From the NCBI GenBank assembly GCA_946480715.1, contig CAMLKK010000006.1, positions 62,001 to 126,000 of the forward strand: 64,000 nucleotides of DNA, written 5' to 3'. A model generated the notes under the pieces. That model was not told where the DNA came from, searched no databases, and saw only the letters and a program-made list of their open reading frames with translations. A program made the position numbers and the translations under genes. The DNA is from an uncultured Bacteriovorax sp. Its GTDB lineage: Bacteria; Bdellovibrionota; Bacteriovoracia; Bacteriovoracales; Bacteriovoracaceae. Every line of letters begins with the position of its first letter. Positions within the stretch are counted from its first letter, which is position 1. Below, piece by piece: positions 7,649-15,781 of the stretch.

Positions 7649-8833
7649 TTACGGTGTTGAATTGTTTTCATTTTTAGAGTTACGGTAGATTATAGCGATA
7701 CCGAATAAAGCTGAGAGAATAGAGGCAAAAACGATCGCTGATTTTGAATAAATATGTACTTCTGCGGGTAATGCCAAGTCAGATATAAAGAGAGACATTG
7801 TAAAACCAATCCCGGCAAGCAAACTGATCCCAAAAACATCTTTCCATCTCATTCCTAAAGTTAAAGTAGCAAGTTTCATCTTAACTGCAATAAAGCAGAA
7901 CAATATGATCCCTAATGGTTTGCCAACTGTTAAACCAAATAAGATTCCTAAATGGATGGGACTGCTTATTAATTGAGAAAAATTAATACTCAAAAGGTTT
8001 ATACCTGAATTGGCGAATGCGAATATTGGGAGAATAATAAAGCTTACAAATGGGTGTAGAAAATTAATAAGCTCTTCAATTGGAGAGTAAGTGTCTAATG
8101 AACCGGGCTTAGTTTCAATTTCAAAGGGCGTAAATAATCCTAAAAGAACTCCAGCAATTGTGGCATGAATTCCTGATCGGAAAACGGCAAGCCAGATAGC
8201 GGCTCCCAATAGAGTATAGATAAAGTAATTTTTTATATGTTTGCGTTTTAAAAAATACAAAACGACAAAAAGTAGAAGCGCTGTCATTAATGCATTTGAA
8301 TTTATTTTTGATGTATAAAAAAGAGCGATGACAACGATGGCACCTAAGTCATCTACTATCGCAATTGAGAGTAGAAATACTTTGAGGGATAGTGGAATTT
8401 TTTTTCCAAAAAGGGATAAAGCTCCTAGGGCAAATGCAATATCCGTAGCCATGGGAATACCCCAGCCGCTTTTATAGTCTCCTGAAAGATTAAAAGCAGA
8501 ATAAATAAGCGCTGGAACAATCATCCCACCAATAGCTGCAAAAATGGGAAGCGCAGTTTTTTTAGGATTGCTTAATTCTCCCTGAACTATTTCTTTTTTT
8601 AACTCGAGACCGACGACAAAAAAGAAGATTGTCATCAAACCATCGTTGACCCAATGGTTTATCGATAAACCTAAAAAATGATAATGAATAAATTGTTGGT
8701 AAAAATCAGAAAGAGTAGTGTTTGCAAATATCATTGCCAGAATTGCGCCTGAAAGCAAAACGATACTTGAAAAGGATTCTAATTCGATGAACTTTCTTAA
8801 TGAGCTTCTTATTCTGAAATACTTAGCATTCAT
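7649..8833 (-). CDS. nhaA: Na+/H+ antiporter NhaA
   Basis: A 394-residue inner-membrane protein that expels sodium in exchange for two protons. The signature helix is present as PMATDIAFALGALSLFG with the adjacent Thr-Asp pair of the family, and so is the ion-binding VDDLGAIVVIALFY with the two aspartates equivalent to Asp163/164. Length and helix pattern match E. coli NhaA. The frame is open upstream to 8866, but the ATG at 8833 (MNAKYFRI) fits family N-termini and overlaps the preceding gene by only 11 bases, so I start it there. It is coupled to a DapB-like gene, an unusual partner. Confidence 0.88.
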   Translation of the reverse strand: MNAKYFRIRSSLRKFIELESFSSIVLLSGAILAMIFANTTLSDFYQQFIHYHFLGLSINHWVNDGLMTIFFFVVGLELKKEIVQGELSNPKKTALPIFAAIGGMIVPALIYSAFNLSGDYKSGWGIPMATDIAFALGALSLFGKKIPLSLKVFLLSIAIVDDLGAIVVIALFYTSKINSNALMTALLLFVVLYFLKRKHIKNYFIYTLLGAAIWLAVFRSGIHATIAGVLLGLFTPFEIETKPGSLDTYSPIEELINFLHPFVSFIILPIFAFANSGINLLSINFSQLISSPIHLGILFGLTVGKPLGIILFCFIAVKMKLATLTLGMRWKDVFGISLLAGIGFTMSLFISDLALPAEVHIYSKSAIVFASILSALFGIAIIYRNSKNENNSTP

Positions 8834-9596
8834 TATTGGCCTGCATATTAAGAATAAATGTTTCATTTAGTGCTTTTTCCATGCTGAAAAGCCCATTTCC
8901 TTTATCTGCAATCCATTTAGCTGCAAAGATAGCTCCGGTACCAAAAGCAGCTCTGCTTACACTCTCATGAGTTAAGCGTAACGTTTGATAAGGTAGCCCA
9001 AATATGACTTCGTGTTTTCCAATTATCCCACCAACGCGTATAGAATTAACATGTTTGTTTGGTTCAAGATTTAGATTCTCTGCAAGCTTTAAGGCCGTCC
9101 CTGAGACTTCTTTTTTGTCTCTAAAATGTTCTTCCACAACTTCGATGTCAGCGTTTGGAATTATATTTTTGAGCATTTTTGAAGCCAGCATCAACCAGTT
9201 GATACCTAAAGTGATATTAGGTGAATGAAGAACAGCTGTTTGTTTGCTTACTTCGTTAAGAATTTTTATTTCTGCCAATGAGTAGTTTGAAATCGCTGAG
9301 ACGATCTTTGTGCCGGTTTCAGCCATCAAATAATAAAATTTTGATCCACTTGCAGATGAAAAATCAATGATGAGATCAACAGGATTATTACGTAAAAAAT
9401 GCGAAGTTAAGTTTTCTTTACAGACAAAAGGAGCGAATCCTTTATCAAAACCTAAAGCATGACTAGCATATTTTAAGTTTGTGGGGATGCTATTTCTGCA
9501 AACCCACATAAGATTAAGATTCGGATCGTTGACAATTTCTTTGGCAACAACAGAGCCTGTTCTGCCGAAACCGAATAGGCCTACGCGAAGATTCAT
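8823..9596 (-). CDS. DapB-like 4-hydroxy-tetrahydrodipicolinate reductase
   Basis: A 257-residue NAD(P)-binding protein. The dinucleotide motif is VGLFGFGRTGSVV at the N-terminus. The catalytic segment EEHFRDKKEVSGTALKLAE aligns with EAHHRHKVDAPSGTA of DapB: the first catalytic His and the Lys are kept, the second His is Phe, and one residue is missing before SGTA. DapB reduces the lysine-pathway intermediate HTPA. The altered active site may mean changed activity or simply a divergent subfamily. It is followed by nhaA with an 11-base overlap. No other lysine genes are near. Confidence 0.75.
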   Translation of the reverse strand: MNLRVGLFGFGRTGSVVAKEIVNDPNLNLMWVCRNSIPTNLKYASHALGFDKGFAPFVCKENLTSHFLRNNPVDLIIDFSSASGSKFYYLMAETGTKIVSAISNYSLAEIKILNEVSKQTAVLHSPNITLGINWLMLASKMLKNIIPNADIEVVEEHFRDKKEVSGTALKLAENLNLEPNKHVNSIRVGGIIGKHEVIFGLPYQTLRLTHESVSRAAFGTGAIFAAKWIADKGNGLFSMEKALNETFILNMQANNEC

Positions 9597-9698
9597 AGAA
9601 ACTCCAATGCGTATGCGACCCTACATACTAAAACTTCGGTTGAACCGAACCCCAAATGAATTATATATCAAGAACTAAGTGATTACGTTGTGAATAAG

Positions 9699-9719
9699 AT
9701 GATTACATCATGTAATCAT
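9699..9719. promoter_or_regulatory. Perfect inverted repeat upstream of the DapB-like gene
   Basis: The arms ATGATTACA and TGTAATCAT are separated by TCA. The site lies about 100 bases upstream of the DapB-nhaA operon start in an AT-rich gap and looks like the operator of a dimeric regulator. A related but imperfect TGATTAC sequence lies at about 9680. Confidence 0.45.
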
Positions 9720-9744
9720 TCAAACAGAAAAATGTCAATCCCAG

Positions 9745-9763
9745 CTATTCTCTAAGAGAATAG
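9745..9763. terminator. Hairpin downstream of the 9777-11129 lipoprotein gene
   Basis: The arms CTATTCTC and GAGAATAG pair perfectly around TAA, 14 bases after the lipoprotein stop codon. No clear T-run follows on the minus strand, so its role as terminator is only likely by position. Confidence 0.35.
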
Positions 9764-9776
9764 AGAATACTTTTGT

Positions 9777-11129
9777 TTAATTTGCCATCAAGATCTGATT
9801 GATCGATTCGTAACAATCAACTTTTTTATGTCTTTTGGTGTAAAACTCAGGACACTTTAAACCGGTGATAGTTTTCTTTTCTCCGTTCATACAGTTGGCA
9901 AAAATAAGAAATTTTTTCCAAGATTCGGATGTCGTTTTATAAACTTTTCCAGCATAAGAAAATGAACTTACATTAAGTGAAGTTTCTTTCAAGTCCGCAA
10001 TTGAAACATTGCTGAGCTCTGAAAACTTCTTTTCAAAAGTATTGTAAAAATTTTTCGCATACTTTTCATACTCTGCAGCGTTTAACCAAGAAGGTGGTTT
10101 ATTTCCATGAAGAAGTCCTACGGCAGAGCTTATACGATTAATATGGACGTTACCGTCTTCCCACATTGACGTTAAATGAGCGTATTTCGTATTTTTGGCG
10201 AAATCTTCAAGTAAGTAAGTGTCTCCAAGATCTCGGAAGACTATTCTTCCTGTTGGGCGCATATCTCTATCAAGCTCGACTAAAAAATTTTGCGAATGTG
10301 GTGAATCGTACCACGCGCCTGTGTAGGCGAAAAATTCTGCCATCGCTTTGGCCAGAGGCTGATTGTAATGTTTGTCCCAATACTCAGCAACATTAGTGGC
10401 CCCATTAAGTTTTGCAATTCGGGCACCCTCTTTTTCATGGAGAACTGAAAATCCTGGAAGATAGAAATGCTGATCTCCTGGAACATCATTAAGTGAACGC
10501 ATAATCATTCCCTGATCAATTTCTTTTAATCCCATTGAGAGCGGCTCATCCATGATTACTAGCGTTTCGGTTTCCATATTGGCCATGACTTCACCGATCC
10601 ACTTATTCATGTTTCTGACCTGCTTAGCATCTGTCCATGTCTGTTTTTTATCGGTCCAGTTTCCTCCCGTCTTATTGGTGGAAACTTTTAGTGAAAAGGT
10701 AGCTCCATTTTCAGGATTCACGATAATCATTGAACGGGAAGCTGTTAGATAGCCATCAAAAAATTTTTTAGGTGTACTGTCGATTCCATTTTTTTCGAGG
10801 AGGGCCTTAACTTCCAGGTGCCATTTAGAATCTTCAGGATTGATCACCCAGCGTACATACTTTTCGCCATTTTTTTCGAAGATCAATGAGCTTTTCATAG
10901 CGGGATCAAGAGTCGAATCAATATCCTGCTGAATCAGACGAGCGGGTATTTCATAGTGCTCAACGCGAATGACTTCATCGCTCCTAGTGGAAACTGCATT
11001 TGCTTTTGTCTCCCATTTTACAAGTTGATGAGCATTGTTGGAAATATGATAATCAGAAGCAATCGATCGAACTTGTGTATTCTGACAAGCAGAGAGCAGC
11101 AGTAGGGTAAGCAGAATTAATTGTTTCAT
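9777..11129 (-). CDS. Lipoprotein with IucA/IucC-like kinase-fold motifs
   Basis: A 450-residue protein with a lipoprotein signal (MKQLILLTLLLLSAC, lipid on Cys15), so it is membrane-anchored on the periplasmic side. The middle resembles the siderophore synthetase superfamily IucA/IucC: FSLKVSTNKTGG near residue 145 in the place of the family's phosphate-binding Lys/Thr stretch, SPHSQNFLVEL with His278, Gln280 and Asn281, and GRIVFRDLGD with Arg299 and Asp300. In IucA/IucC these residues bind ATP and metal. The similarity is by eye and the rest is unfamiliar. The start ATG at 11129 has GGTGG eight bases upstream. It follows the exported protein gene by 12 bases in one operon. Confidence 0.55.
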   Translation of the reverse strand: MKQLILLTLLLLSACQNTQVRSIASDYHISNNAHQLVKWETKANAVSTRSDEVIRVEHYEIPARLIQQDIDSTLDPAMKSSLIFEKNGEKYVRWVINPEDSKWHLEVKALLEKNGIDSTPKKFFDGYLTASRSMIIVNPENGATFSLKVSTNKTGGNWTDKKQTWTDAKQVRNMNKWIGEVMANMETETLVIMDEPLSMGLKEIDQGMIMRSLNDVPGDQHFYLPGFSVLHEKEGARIAKLNGATNVAEYWDKHYNQPLAKAMAEFFAYTGAWYDSPHSQNFLVELDRDMRPTGRIVFRDLGDTYLLEDFAKNTKYAHLTSMWEDGNVHINRISSAVGLLHGNKPPSWLNAAEYEKYAKNFYNTFEKKFSELSNVSIADLKETSLNVSSFSYAGKVYKTTSESWKKFLIFANCMNGEKKTITGLKCPEFYTKRHKKVDCYESINQILMAN

Positions 11130-11141
11130 ATTGAACACCAC

Positions 11142-12077
11142 CTATTTAAAGAAGCATCTTTTTGCTTTTGCATTTTGTAATTTTTTGAACATGGCCGGAT
11201 TATCGGAAGCCTTTCTTTTTAAGACTGCATAAAAAGCTTCTTCATTGGTAAGTTTTTCTGTTTGGGCCGTTTTTAATGTCTCTTCGAACGCATTTGTCCA
11301 TGCCTTGATCTCAGATCCTGACATGTCTCGCGCAGCGATTCTCCAGAATTTTCCGGAAGAATCACTATAGAGATTTGTCTGAGAGTTTTTAGTGGCCAGT
11401 TTCTTTACGACATTGGAGAGTTGCTTAAACTCCTGTGGACCGTATTCGCTCATCCCAAGAAAGAGAGCGAGAGTTTTCTCATCTTCGGGCAACACCACTC
11501 CTGGAGTGGCTCGAGAATAATCTCCAAAACCAAGTTTTTTCGATCGTTGAGTAATGAATGTGTTCAAATCTCGTGCATTGTTTGGGATGACATTGTCTAA
11601 TAATGATTTCGCCGAGCTATTTTGGATGTTCTGAACAGAAAATTTAAATCCTGTTTTAGCTATATTATCGTTCACACAATCAGAACAGGTGATGACTACT
11701 GCCTTGCCATAGCGATTTGAAATATAAATTGTATGATTGATTGTTTTAACGATGTCTTCTTTCTTCAAATCAGATGTCGATTTGTTGAGCAAAGACTGTA
11801 ATTCTTTTTTTAACTGGGCATCCTCTCCGGTCGCAGGCATTTTTGATATTTTTTCTAATACCTCCTGGGCCGTATATTTATCAGAGTTCATCAGTGCTTT
11901 AAGAGACGAAGTTAGATAACTCTCAACCTGGCGAGCATCCTCGTCTTTAAGCCCTGTCTGGGCGACAATTTTTTTAATTCCTGTGTTGCTGACGATGGCG
12001 TCAGCAAGCTTAACAGGTCCTGAAGCAAAACCAGAGTTTGCCAAAAAAAAAGCGAGTAATAAAATTTTCTTAATCAT
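11142..12077 (-). CDS. Exported protein of unknown function
   Basis: A 311-residue protein with a signal peptide (MIKKILLLAFFLANSGFASG). The mature chain is mostly helical and charged. It contains a short CSDC motif near residue 130 (VITCSDCVND) that could bind metal or form a disulfide, and it ends KAKRCFFK. No family is recognised. It is the first gene of a two-gene operon with the IucA/IucC-like lipoprotein, so the two proteins probably act together outside the inner membrane. The 236 bases upstream hold no gene and should contain the promoter. Confidence 0.65.
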   Translation of the reverse strand: MIKKILLLAFFLANSGFASGPVKLADAIVSNTGIKKIVAQTGLKDEDARQVESYLTSSLKALMNSDKYTAQEVLEKISKMPATGEDAQLKKELQSLLNKSTSDLKKEDIVKTINHTIYISNRYGKAVVITCSDCVNDNIAKTGFKFSVQNIQNSSAKSLLDNVIPNNARDLNTFITQRSKKLGFGDYSRATPGVVLPEDEKTLALFLGMSEYGPQEFKQLSNVVKKLATKNSQTNLYSDSSGKFWRIAARDMSGSEIKAWTNAFEETLKTAQTEKLTNEEAFYAVLKRKASDNPAMFKKLQNAKAKRCFFK

Positions 12078-12313
12078 TTTTAATCCTTTGAATAAGACCT
12101 GTGATCTCTACGGACAGACCTGCTTATTCCTGAAAAATTGAATGATAAAAAAAAAGTTATTTTCAACTATTTAACGGATATGTAATTAATTTTTCAAATT
12201 TCTGGATGTGTGCGGGAGGCGAAGATAAAATATAATTTATCTTCTCTCATTTAACTGGTTTCCTTTTGGATTCTGAATATAGTCGAAACATGACTAACAA
12301 TTTAGGAGTTTAA

Positions 12314-12805
12314 ATGAAATCAGCAGTCGTCATGTTATCTCTCGTTTTTTTATTTTCATGCTCAAGCAGCTCTAAAAAAAATACGACCTCTCCGGTAGAT
12401 GATACAAATCTTGCAATGGAGACTAAGAATTCACTTCAATTAAACGGCAGCTCTGATGCAAAGACTGCTGGTCAACTAAGCACAGTCTTTTTTGATTATA
12501 AAAGCTCGCGGCTATCCAAAGCATCTATCGATGCTTTAAACAAAAATATCGCCTTTCTAAAAAGCAATACCAGCGTGAAAATTCAAATTGAAGGGCATAC
12601 AGATGAACGTGGAAGTGTTCAGTATAATCTCACTTTGGGTGAGAAAAGAGCGCTCGCCGTATATGACTATTTCATTTCGAATGATGTTCCAGGCAGCAGA
12701 TTATCGACTATCTCGATTGGGAAAGAGAGCCCTCTAATGCTTGGACATGATGAGCAATCTTGGGCCGAAAACCGTCGTGCTAACTTTGTTATTACAGAAA
12801 AGTAG
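12314..12805 (+). CDS. OmpA-domain lipoprotein, Pal-like
   Basis: A 163-residue lipoprotein (signal ending LFSCSSSS, lipid on Cys16) with a linker and a C-terminal OmpA-like peptidoglycan-binding domain. The motifs are VFFDYKSSRLSK at the domain start, IEGHTDERGSVQYNLTLGEK, and NRRANFVI at the end. The Asp and Arg that grip diaminopimelate are in place. It should tether the outer membrane to peptidoglycan, as Pal does. It is not in a tol operon, so it may be one of several Pal-type paralogues. AGGAG lies seven bases before the ATG and a strong terminator follows. Confidence 0.85.
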   Translation: MKSAVVMLSLVFLFSCSSSSKKNTTSPVDDTNLAMETKNSLQLNGSSDAKTAGQLSTVFFDYKSSRLSKASIDALNKNIAFLKSNTSVKIQIEGHTDERGSVQYNLTLGEKRALAVYDYFISNDVPGSRLSTISIGKESPLMLGHDEQSWAENRRANFVITEK

Positions 12806-12815
12806 CCTTACACTA

Positions 12816-12860
12816 GGCCCTACGAAGATAAAAAATAATTTATCTTCGTAGGGCCTTTCT
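12816..12860 (+). terminator. Strong intrinsic terminator after the Pal-like gene
   Basis: A 17-bp perfect stem starting GGCCCTACGAAG (12816-12832 with 12839-12855) over a 6-base loop, followed by TTTCT. It separates the lipoprotein gene from the two-component system. Confidence 0.85.
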
Positions 12861-12900
12861 AAACCTTGAAGCCTCATTGAGATCGGCCTAATATGTCCCA

Positions 12901-13590
12901 ATGGATTCCATTAATATATTAGTAGCGGAAGATGAACCAATCATCGCGTCAAAAATAAAATCACTTATTGAGGAACTTGGTTGGTCATGTACTGTCGTCC
13001 ACACGATACCGCGCGTGTTGGAGGTATTAGATGACAAGCTCATTACTTTCAATGCAATTGTTCTTGATCGTATATTAGGCAATGTTGATTCAGCTGATTT
13101 TTTAACTTCAATAAAAAATTACAATTCTGAACTAAAAATTTTTATTGTTTCCGCAATTGATTCTTCTATCGAAAAAGCAAATTTAATAGATTCTGGTGCC
13201 GATGATTATCTTGCGAAGCCCTTTGAATCGGCCGAATTCAAGGCAAGACTCAAAGCTCTTATGAGAAATGCCAGAGATCCACAAAAAAATAATTTGAATT
13301 TCAAATTAGGTAATACTTCTTTTGATTTGATTCAGAGGATTGTTTCAGTCGATACGCTCACTTTGAATCTAACCGTAAAAGAGTATCTAGTTCTTAATCT
13401 CCTAAGTACAAACATCGGTAAAATATATTCTAAAAACCAACTCATAGAAGTAGTCTGGGGATTTTCACTTGAAAATGAAACCAACGTTGTTGAATCAACA
13501 GTTAACAGTTTAAGAAGAAAACTGGAATCAGCGGGTTCTAGTTTAAAAATCAAAAACACTCGATATGTAGGATATTGGATTGAAAATTAG
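12901..13590 (+). CDS. OmpR-family response regulator
   Basis: A 229-residue regulator. The receiver domain occupies residues 1-120, with acidic pocket Glu10/Asp11, phosphoacceptor Asp56 in IVLDRI, and Lys106 in LAKPFE. The winged-helix output domain (130-229) carries LTVKEYLVLNLLSTNIGKIY and VVESTVNSLRRKL, typical of OmpR/PhoB. It overlaps the kinase gene by 11 bases. Targets are unknown. Confidence 0.88.
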   Translation: MDSINILVAEDEPIIASKIKSLIEELGWSCTVVHTIPRVLEVLDDKLITFNAIVLDRILGNVDSADFLTSIKNYNSELKIFIVSAIDSSIEKANLIDSGADDYLAKPFESAEFKARLKALMRNARDPQKNNLNFKLGNTSFDLIQRIVSVDTLTLNLTVKEYLVLNLLSTNIGKIYSKNQLIEVVWGFSLENETNVVESTVNSLRRKLESAGSSLKIKNTRYVGYWIEN

Positions 13591-14938
13591 ATTTTTCTTA
13601 ATTCTTTTGGCTTCACTCGCTATCATTGGTTTGACATTAATGTTGTCATTTAATTATTTCTTAAACGCTGAAAAATTAAGTCTGATCGATTTGCAGCTGA
13701 GAGAAAATGCCGTTACATTAGTTAACTCCGAGCTCGCTGATTTAAAAAAAATAAATTTCGAAGAAGCTGAAGAATTAATTTCCGAAGAACTTGGCAGTTC
13801 GAGAGTAGGTAAGTTCTTTATCATCAGGAATGAAAAAGGTGAGATTGTTTTTAGGTCGGGTAGTGCTTCGCTGATGGATATTGATCCTCCCAGAAATCCG
13901 CAAATTTACACCTATAAGATAAGAAACAGAAATATTCGTATTTTGAATCTTAATTTGCCAAAAAGAGCAGATCGTACATTGCAAGTAGGAACGATTATCG
14001 ATCCCTTAATCCTTGATCGATCGTTTCTTCTAAAGCGATTGTCAGTCTATTTGATAATGATTTTGATTCCTATATTAGTCGTCGCTTACTTTCTTACCAA
14101 TTATCTTTTACACCCATTGACCATCATTTCACGGCATATTCAGAATGCAACCGAAGATTTGCAGAATTTAAAACCAGTTCCTTTACTGCCAAAGGCCATT
14201 TTTAAGTATACCAAGAAGTCTTTTCTCAATAATGATGAATTCTCCATTATGATTGAAAAAATTGAAAAGCTTTTGGAGCGTATTAACATCAATTATAAAA
14301 TGACAAAGCCATGGTCATATCAACTGGCCCACGAAATAAAAACACCACTTTCAATTTTAAGTTTTGATGTGGAAACGCTTATTGATGAAAAAAAAATTGA
14401 TAGATCCATTTCATCATCAATGAATGAACAAATCGAAAGAATATCCCAAACAGTCTCACAGTTTCTTGAATGGGCAAGTGTGGAAAATTCTCAGCAGAAA
14501 GATAATTTATTTGCGATTCGCATAGCTAAGGCGGTAGAAGATGAAATTTTTAATTTAGAGAGAATCTACCCGAACAGAATTAATTTTAAATCCAATAATG
14601 ACTTTGTGGTCATTTCAAATCCTCAGCATTTACATCAGTTGATTTCAAACCTTCTCACAAATGCGCTTAATTATTCTCCCATTGAATCTACTGTTGATGT
14701 AGAAATCTCTGAGAATAGTTTAACGATTACGGATAAGGGCTCAGGAATCCCTAAAGAGGTCATTGAAAGGATAGGGCAACCCTTTAATTGCGGGCCTTTT
14801 AATCACGCTCTAAAGCATAAAAGATCAGGCCTAGGACTCGCGTGGATAAAGTCCATAACTAAATTGTACGAATGGAATCTTACAATTCAAAATGAGTCCG
14901 TGGGCACACGCATTGTTGTCAGCTTTACAAAGACTTAG
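13580..14938 (+). CDS. Sensor histidine kinase
   Basis: A 452-residue membrane kinase, partner of the preceding regulator. It has a first membrane helix (FFLILLASLAIIGLTLML), a periplasmic sensor of about 120 residues, and a second helix (LIMILIPILVVAYFLTNYLL). The dimerisation helix carries His251 in QLAHEIKTPLSIL, and the ATPase domain has the N-box LLTNALNYSP, DKGSGIP, and GLGLAWIK. The start is TTG inside the regulator's last codons, suggesting coupled translation. The signal is unknown; the sensor part has no PAS signature I can see. Confidence 0.85.
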   Translation: MKIRFFLILLASLAIIGLTLMLSFNYFLNAEKLSLIDLQLRENAVTLVNSELADLKKINFEEAEELISEELGSSRVGKFFIIRNEKGEIVFRSGSASLMDIDPPRNPQIYTYKIRNRNIRILNLNLPKRADRTLQVGTIIDPLILDRSFLLKRLSVYLIMILIPILVVAYFLTNYLLHPLTIISRHIQNATEDLQNLKPVPLLPKAIFKYTKKSFLNNDEFSIMIEKIEKLLERININYKMTKPWSYQLAHEIKTPLSILSFDVETLIDEKKIDRSISSSMNEQIERISQTVSQFLEWASVENSQQKDNLFAIRIAKAVEDEIFNLERIYPNRINFKSNNDFVVISNPQHLHQLISNLLTNALNYSPIESTVDVEISENSLTITDKGSGIPKEVIERIGQPFNCGPFNHALKHKRSGLGLAWIKSITKLYEWNLTIQNESVGTRIVVSFTKT

Positions 14939-15048
14939 CGTTTCGTTTTTTCATCCTACAATCCCAAGATAAAAAAAACTTTATTTTAAAAACATGCCCT
15001 GAACTTTGAAGAGGTGGTATCTTTTTTTAAAAATAACAAGGAGTAGTT

Positions 15049-15249
15049 ATGATGAAACATTTACTGTTAGTCTTAGTCACGTTAGTTGCTTTCAACACGG
15101 CACATGCAAAAAACAACAAAAAAAAACCAGCACACAAAATGTCAAAAGCAGACGCTAGAGAGCTTTGTCTGACTTCTAAAGGTTCGCAAATTTCTGATAA
15201 AGAACTAAAAAAATGTGTTACAAAAGCAATGCGCAAAGGAAGAATTTAA
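15049..15249 (+). CDS. Small basic exported protein
   Basis: A 66-residue protein with a signal peptide (MMKHLLLVLVTLVAFNTAHA), leaving a mature peptide of about 46 very basic residues with two cysteines (ELCLTS and KKCVTKAM), which could form one disulfide. The AAGGAG ribosome site and a downstream terminator show a single-gene transcript. The spacing of the cysteines recalls PsiF repeats, but the match is too weak to name. The function is unknown. Confidence 0.7.
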   Translation: MMKHLLLVLVTLVAFNTAHAKNNKKKPAHKMSKADARELCLTSKGSQISDKELKKCVTKAMRKGRI

Positions 15250-15275
15250 GAGCTTCTTTCTTTGATTTGTTCTCC

Positions 15276-15304
15276 ACCTTCTCCTTTCGAGGAGAAGGTT
15301 TTCT
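15276..15304 (+). terminator. Intrinsic terminator after the small exported protein
   Basis: The arms ACCTTCTCC and GGAGAAGGT over a 6-base loop, followed by TTTTCTT. Confidence 0.8.
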
Positions 15305-15311
15305 TCCAGGT

Positions 15312-15334
15312 ATTGTAATTTTGAAAATTACAAT
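15312..15334. promoter_or_regulatory. Operator 1 of the Rrf2 operon
   Basis: A perfect inverted repeat with 11-bp arms ATTGTAATTTT around a central G. It shares the half-site TGTAATT with operator 2, whose centre lies 31 bp downstream (three helical turns), as expected for two dimers on one face of the DNA. It is probably the Rrf2 autoregulatory site. Confidence 0.75.
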
Positions 15335-15342
15335 ATACAGTT

Positions 15343-15365
15343 AATGTAATTTTAGGAATTACATT
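15343..15365. promoter_or_regulatory. Operator 2 of the Rrf2 operon, overlapping the ribosome site
   Basis: The arms AATGTAATT and AATTACATT around TTAGG. The palindrome ends two bases before the Rrf2 ATG, and the only ribosome-site candidate (AGGA) is in its centre. A regulator bound here would also block a transcript start just upstream, and the RNA itself can fold over the ribosome site. Confidence 0.75.
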
Positions 15366-15367
15366 AC

Positions 15368-15781
15368 ATGCTCGATTCACATTTCGATACCACGATAAAA
15401 ATTATGATCAATCTTGCTGTGAAAAATCAGGAAGAGTTGAATTCGGAGTCACTTGCGAAATGTCTGGATACCAATCCCGCGTTCATTAGAAAAATTATGG
15501 CAAAATTGTCTAAGGCAGGCCTTGTTGAAACGAAACGCGGCCAGGCAGGCGGAGTCAGTCTGCTTAAAAATCCAAAGGACATCAGTTTAAGAGATATCTA
15601 TCTGGCCATTCATGAACGATCGAATGTTTCGACTATAAAAAAATCAGGTTTGAGTTGCCCGGTAAGTTGTTCAGCACAGGCCATTCTTCTCAAACTTTCT
15701 GCAAAACTTGAAGCGGCCCATCTGCTGATTCTCGGTCGAATTAAATTATCTCATCTTACCAAAGACATAGAACATGCCTAA
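15368..15781 (+). CDS. Rrf2-family transcription regulator, HypR/YwnA-like
   Basis: A 137-residue winged-helix regulator. The recognition helix region is LDTNPAFIRKIMAKLSKAG, followed by the wing TKRGQAGGVSLLKNP and the dimer helix SLRDIYLAIH. The C-terminal CPVSCSAQAILLKL keeps the CPV motif of the HypR/YwnA/YwgB branch, which senses hypochlorite or diamide through thiol oxidation. The three-cysteine iron-sulfur pattern of IscR or NsrR is absent. It overlaps the ABC exporter gene by 8 bases, and two tandem palindromes precede it, so it very likely controls the whole operon. Confidence 0.82.
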   Translation: MLDSHFDTTIKIMINLAVKNQEELNSESLAKCLDTNPAFIRKIMAKLSKAGLVETKRGQAGGVSLLKNPKDISLRDIYLAIHERSNVSTIKKSGLSCPVSCSAQAILLKLSAKLEAAHLLILGRIKLSHLTKDIEHA

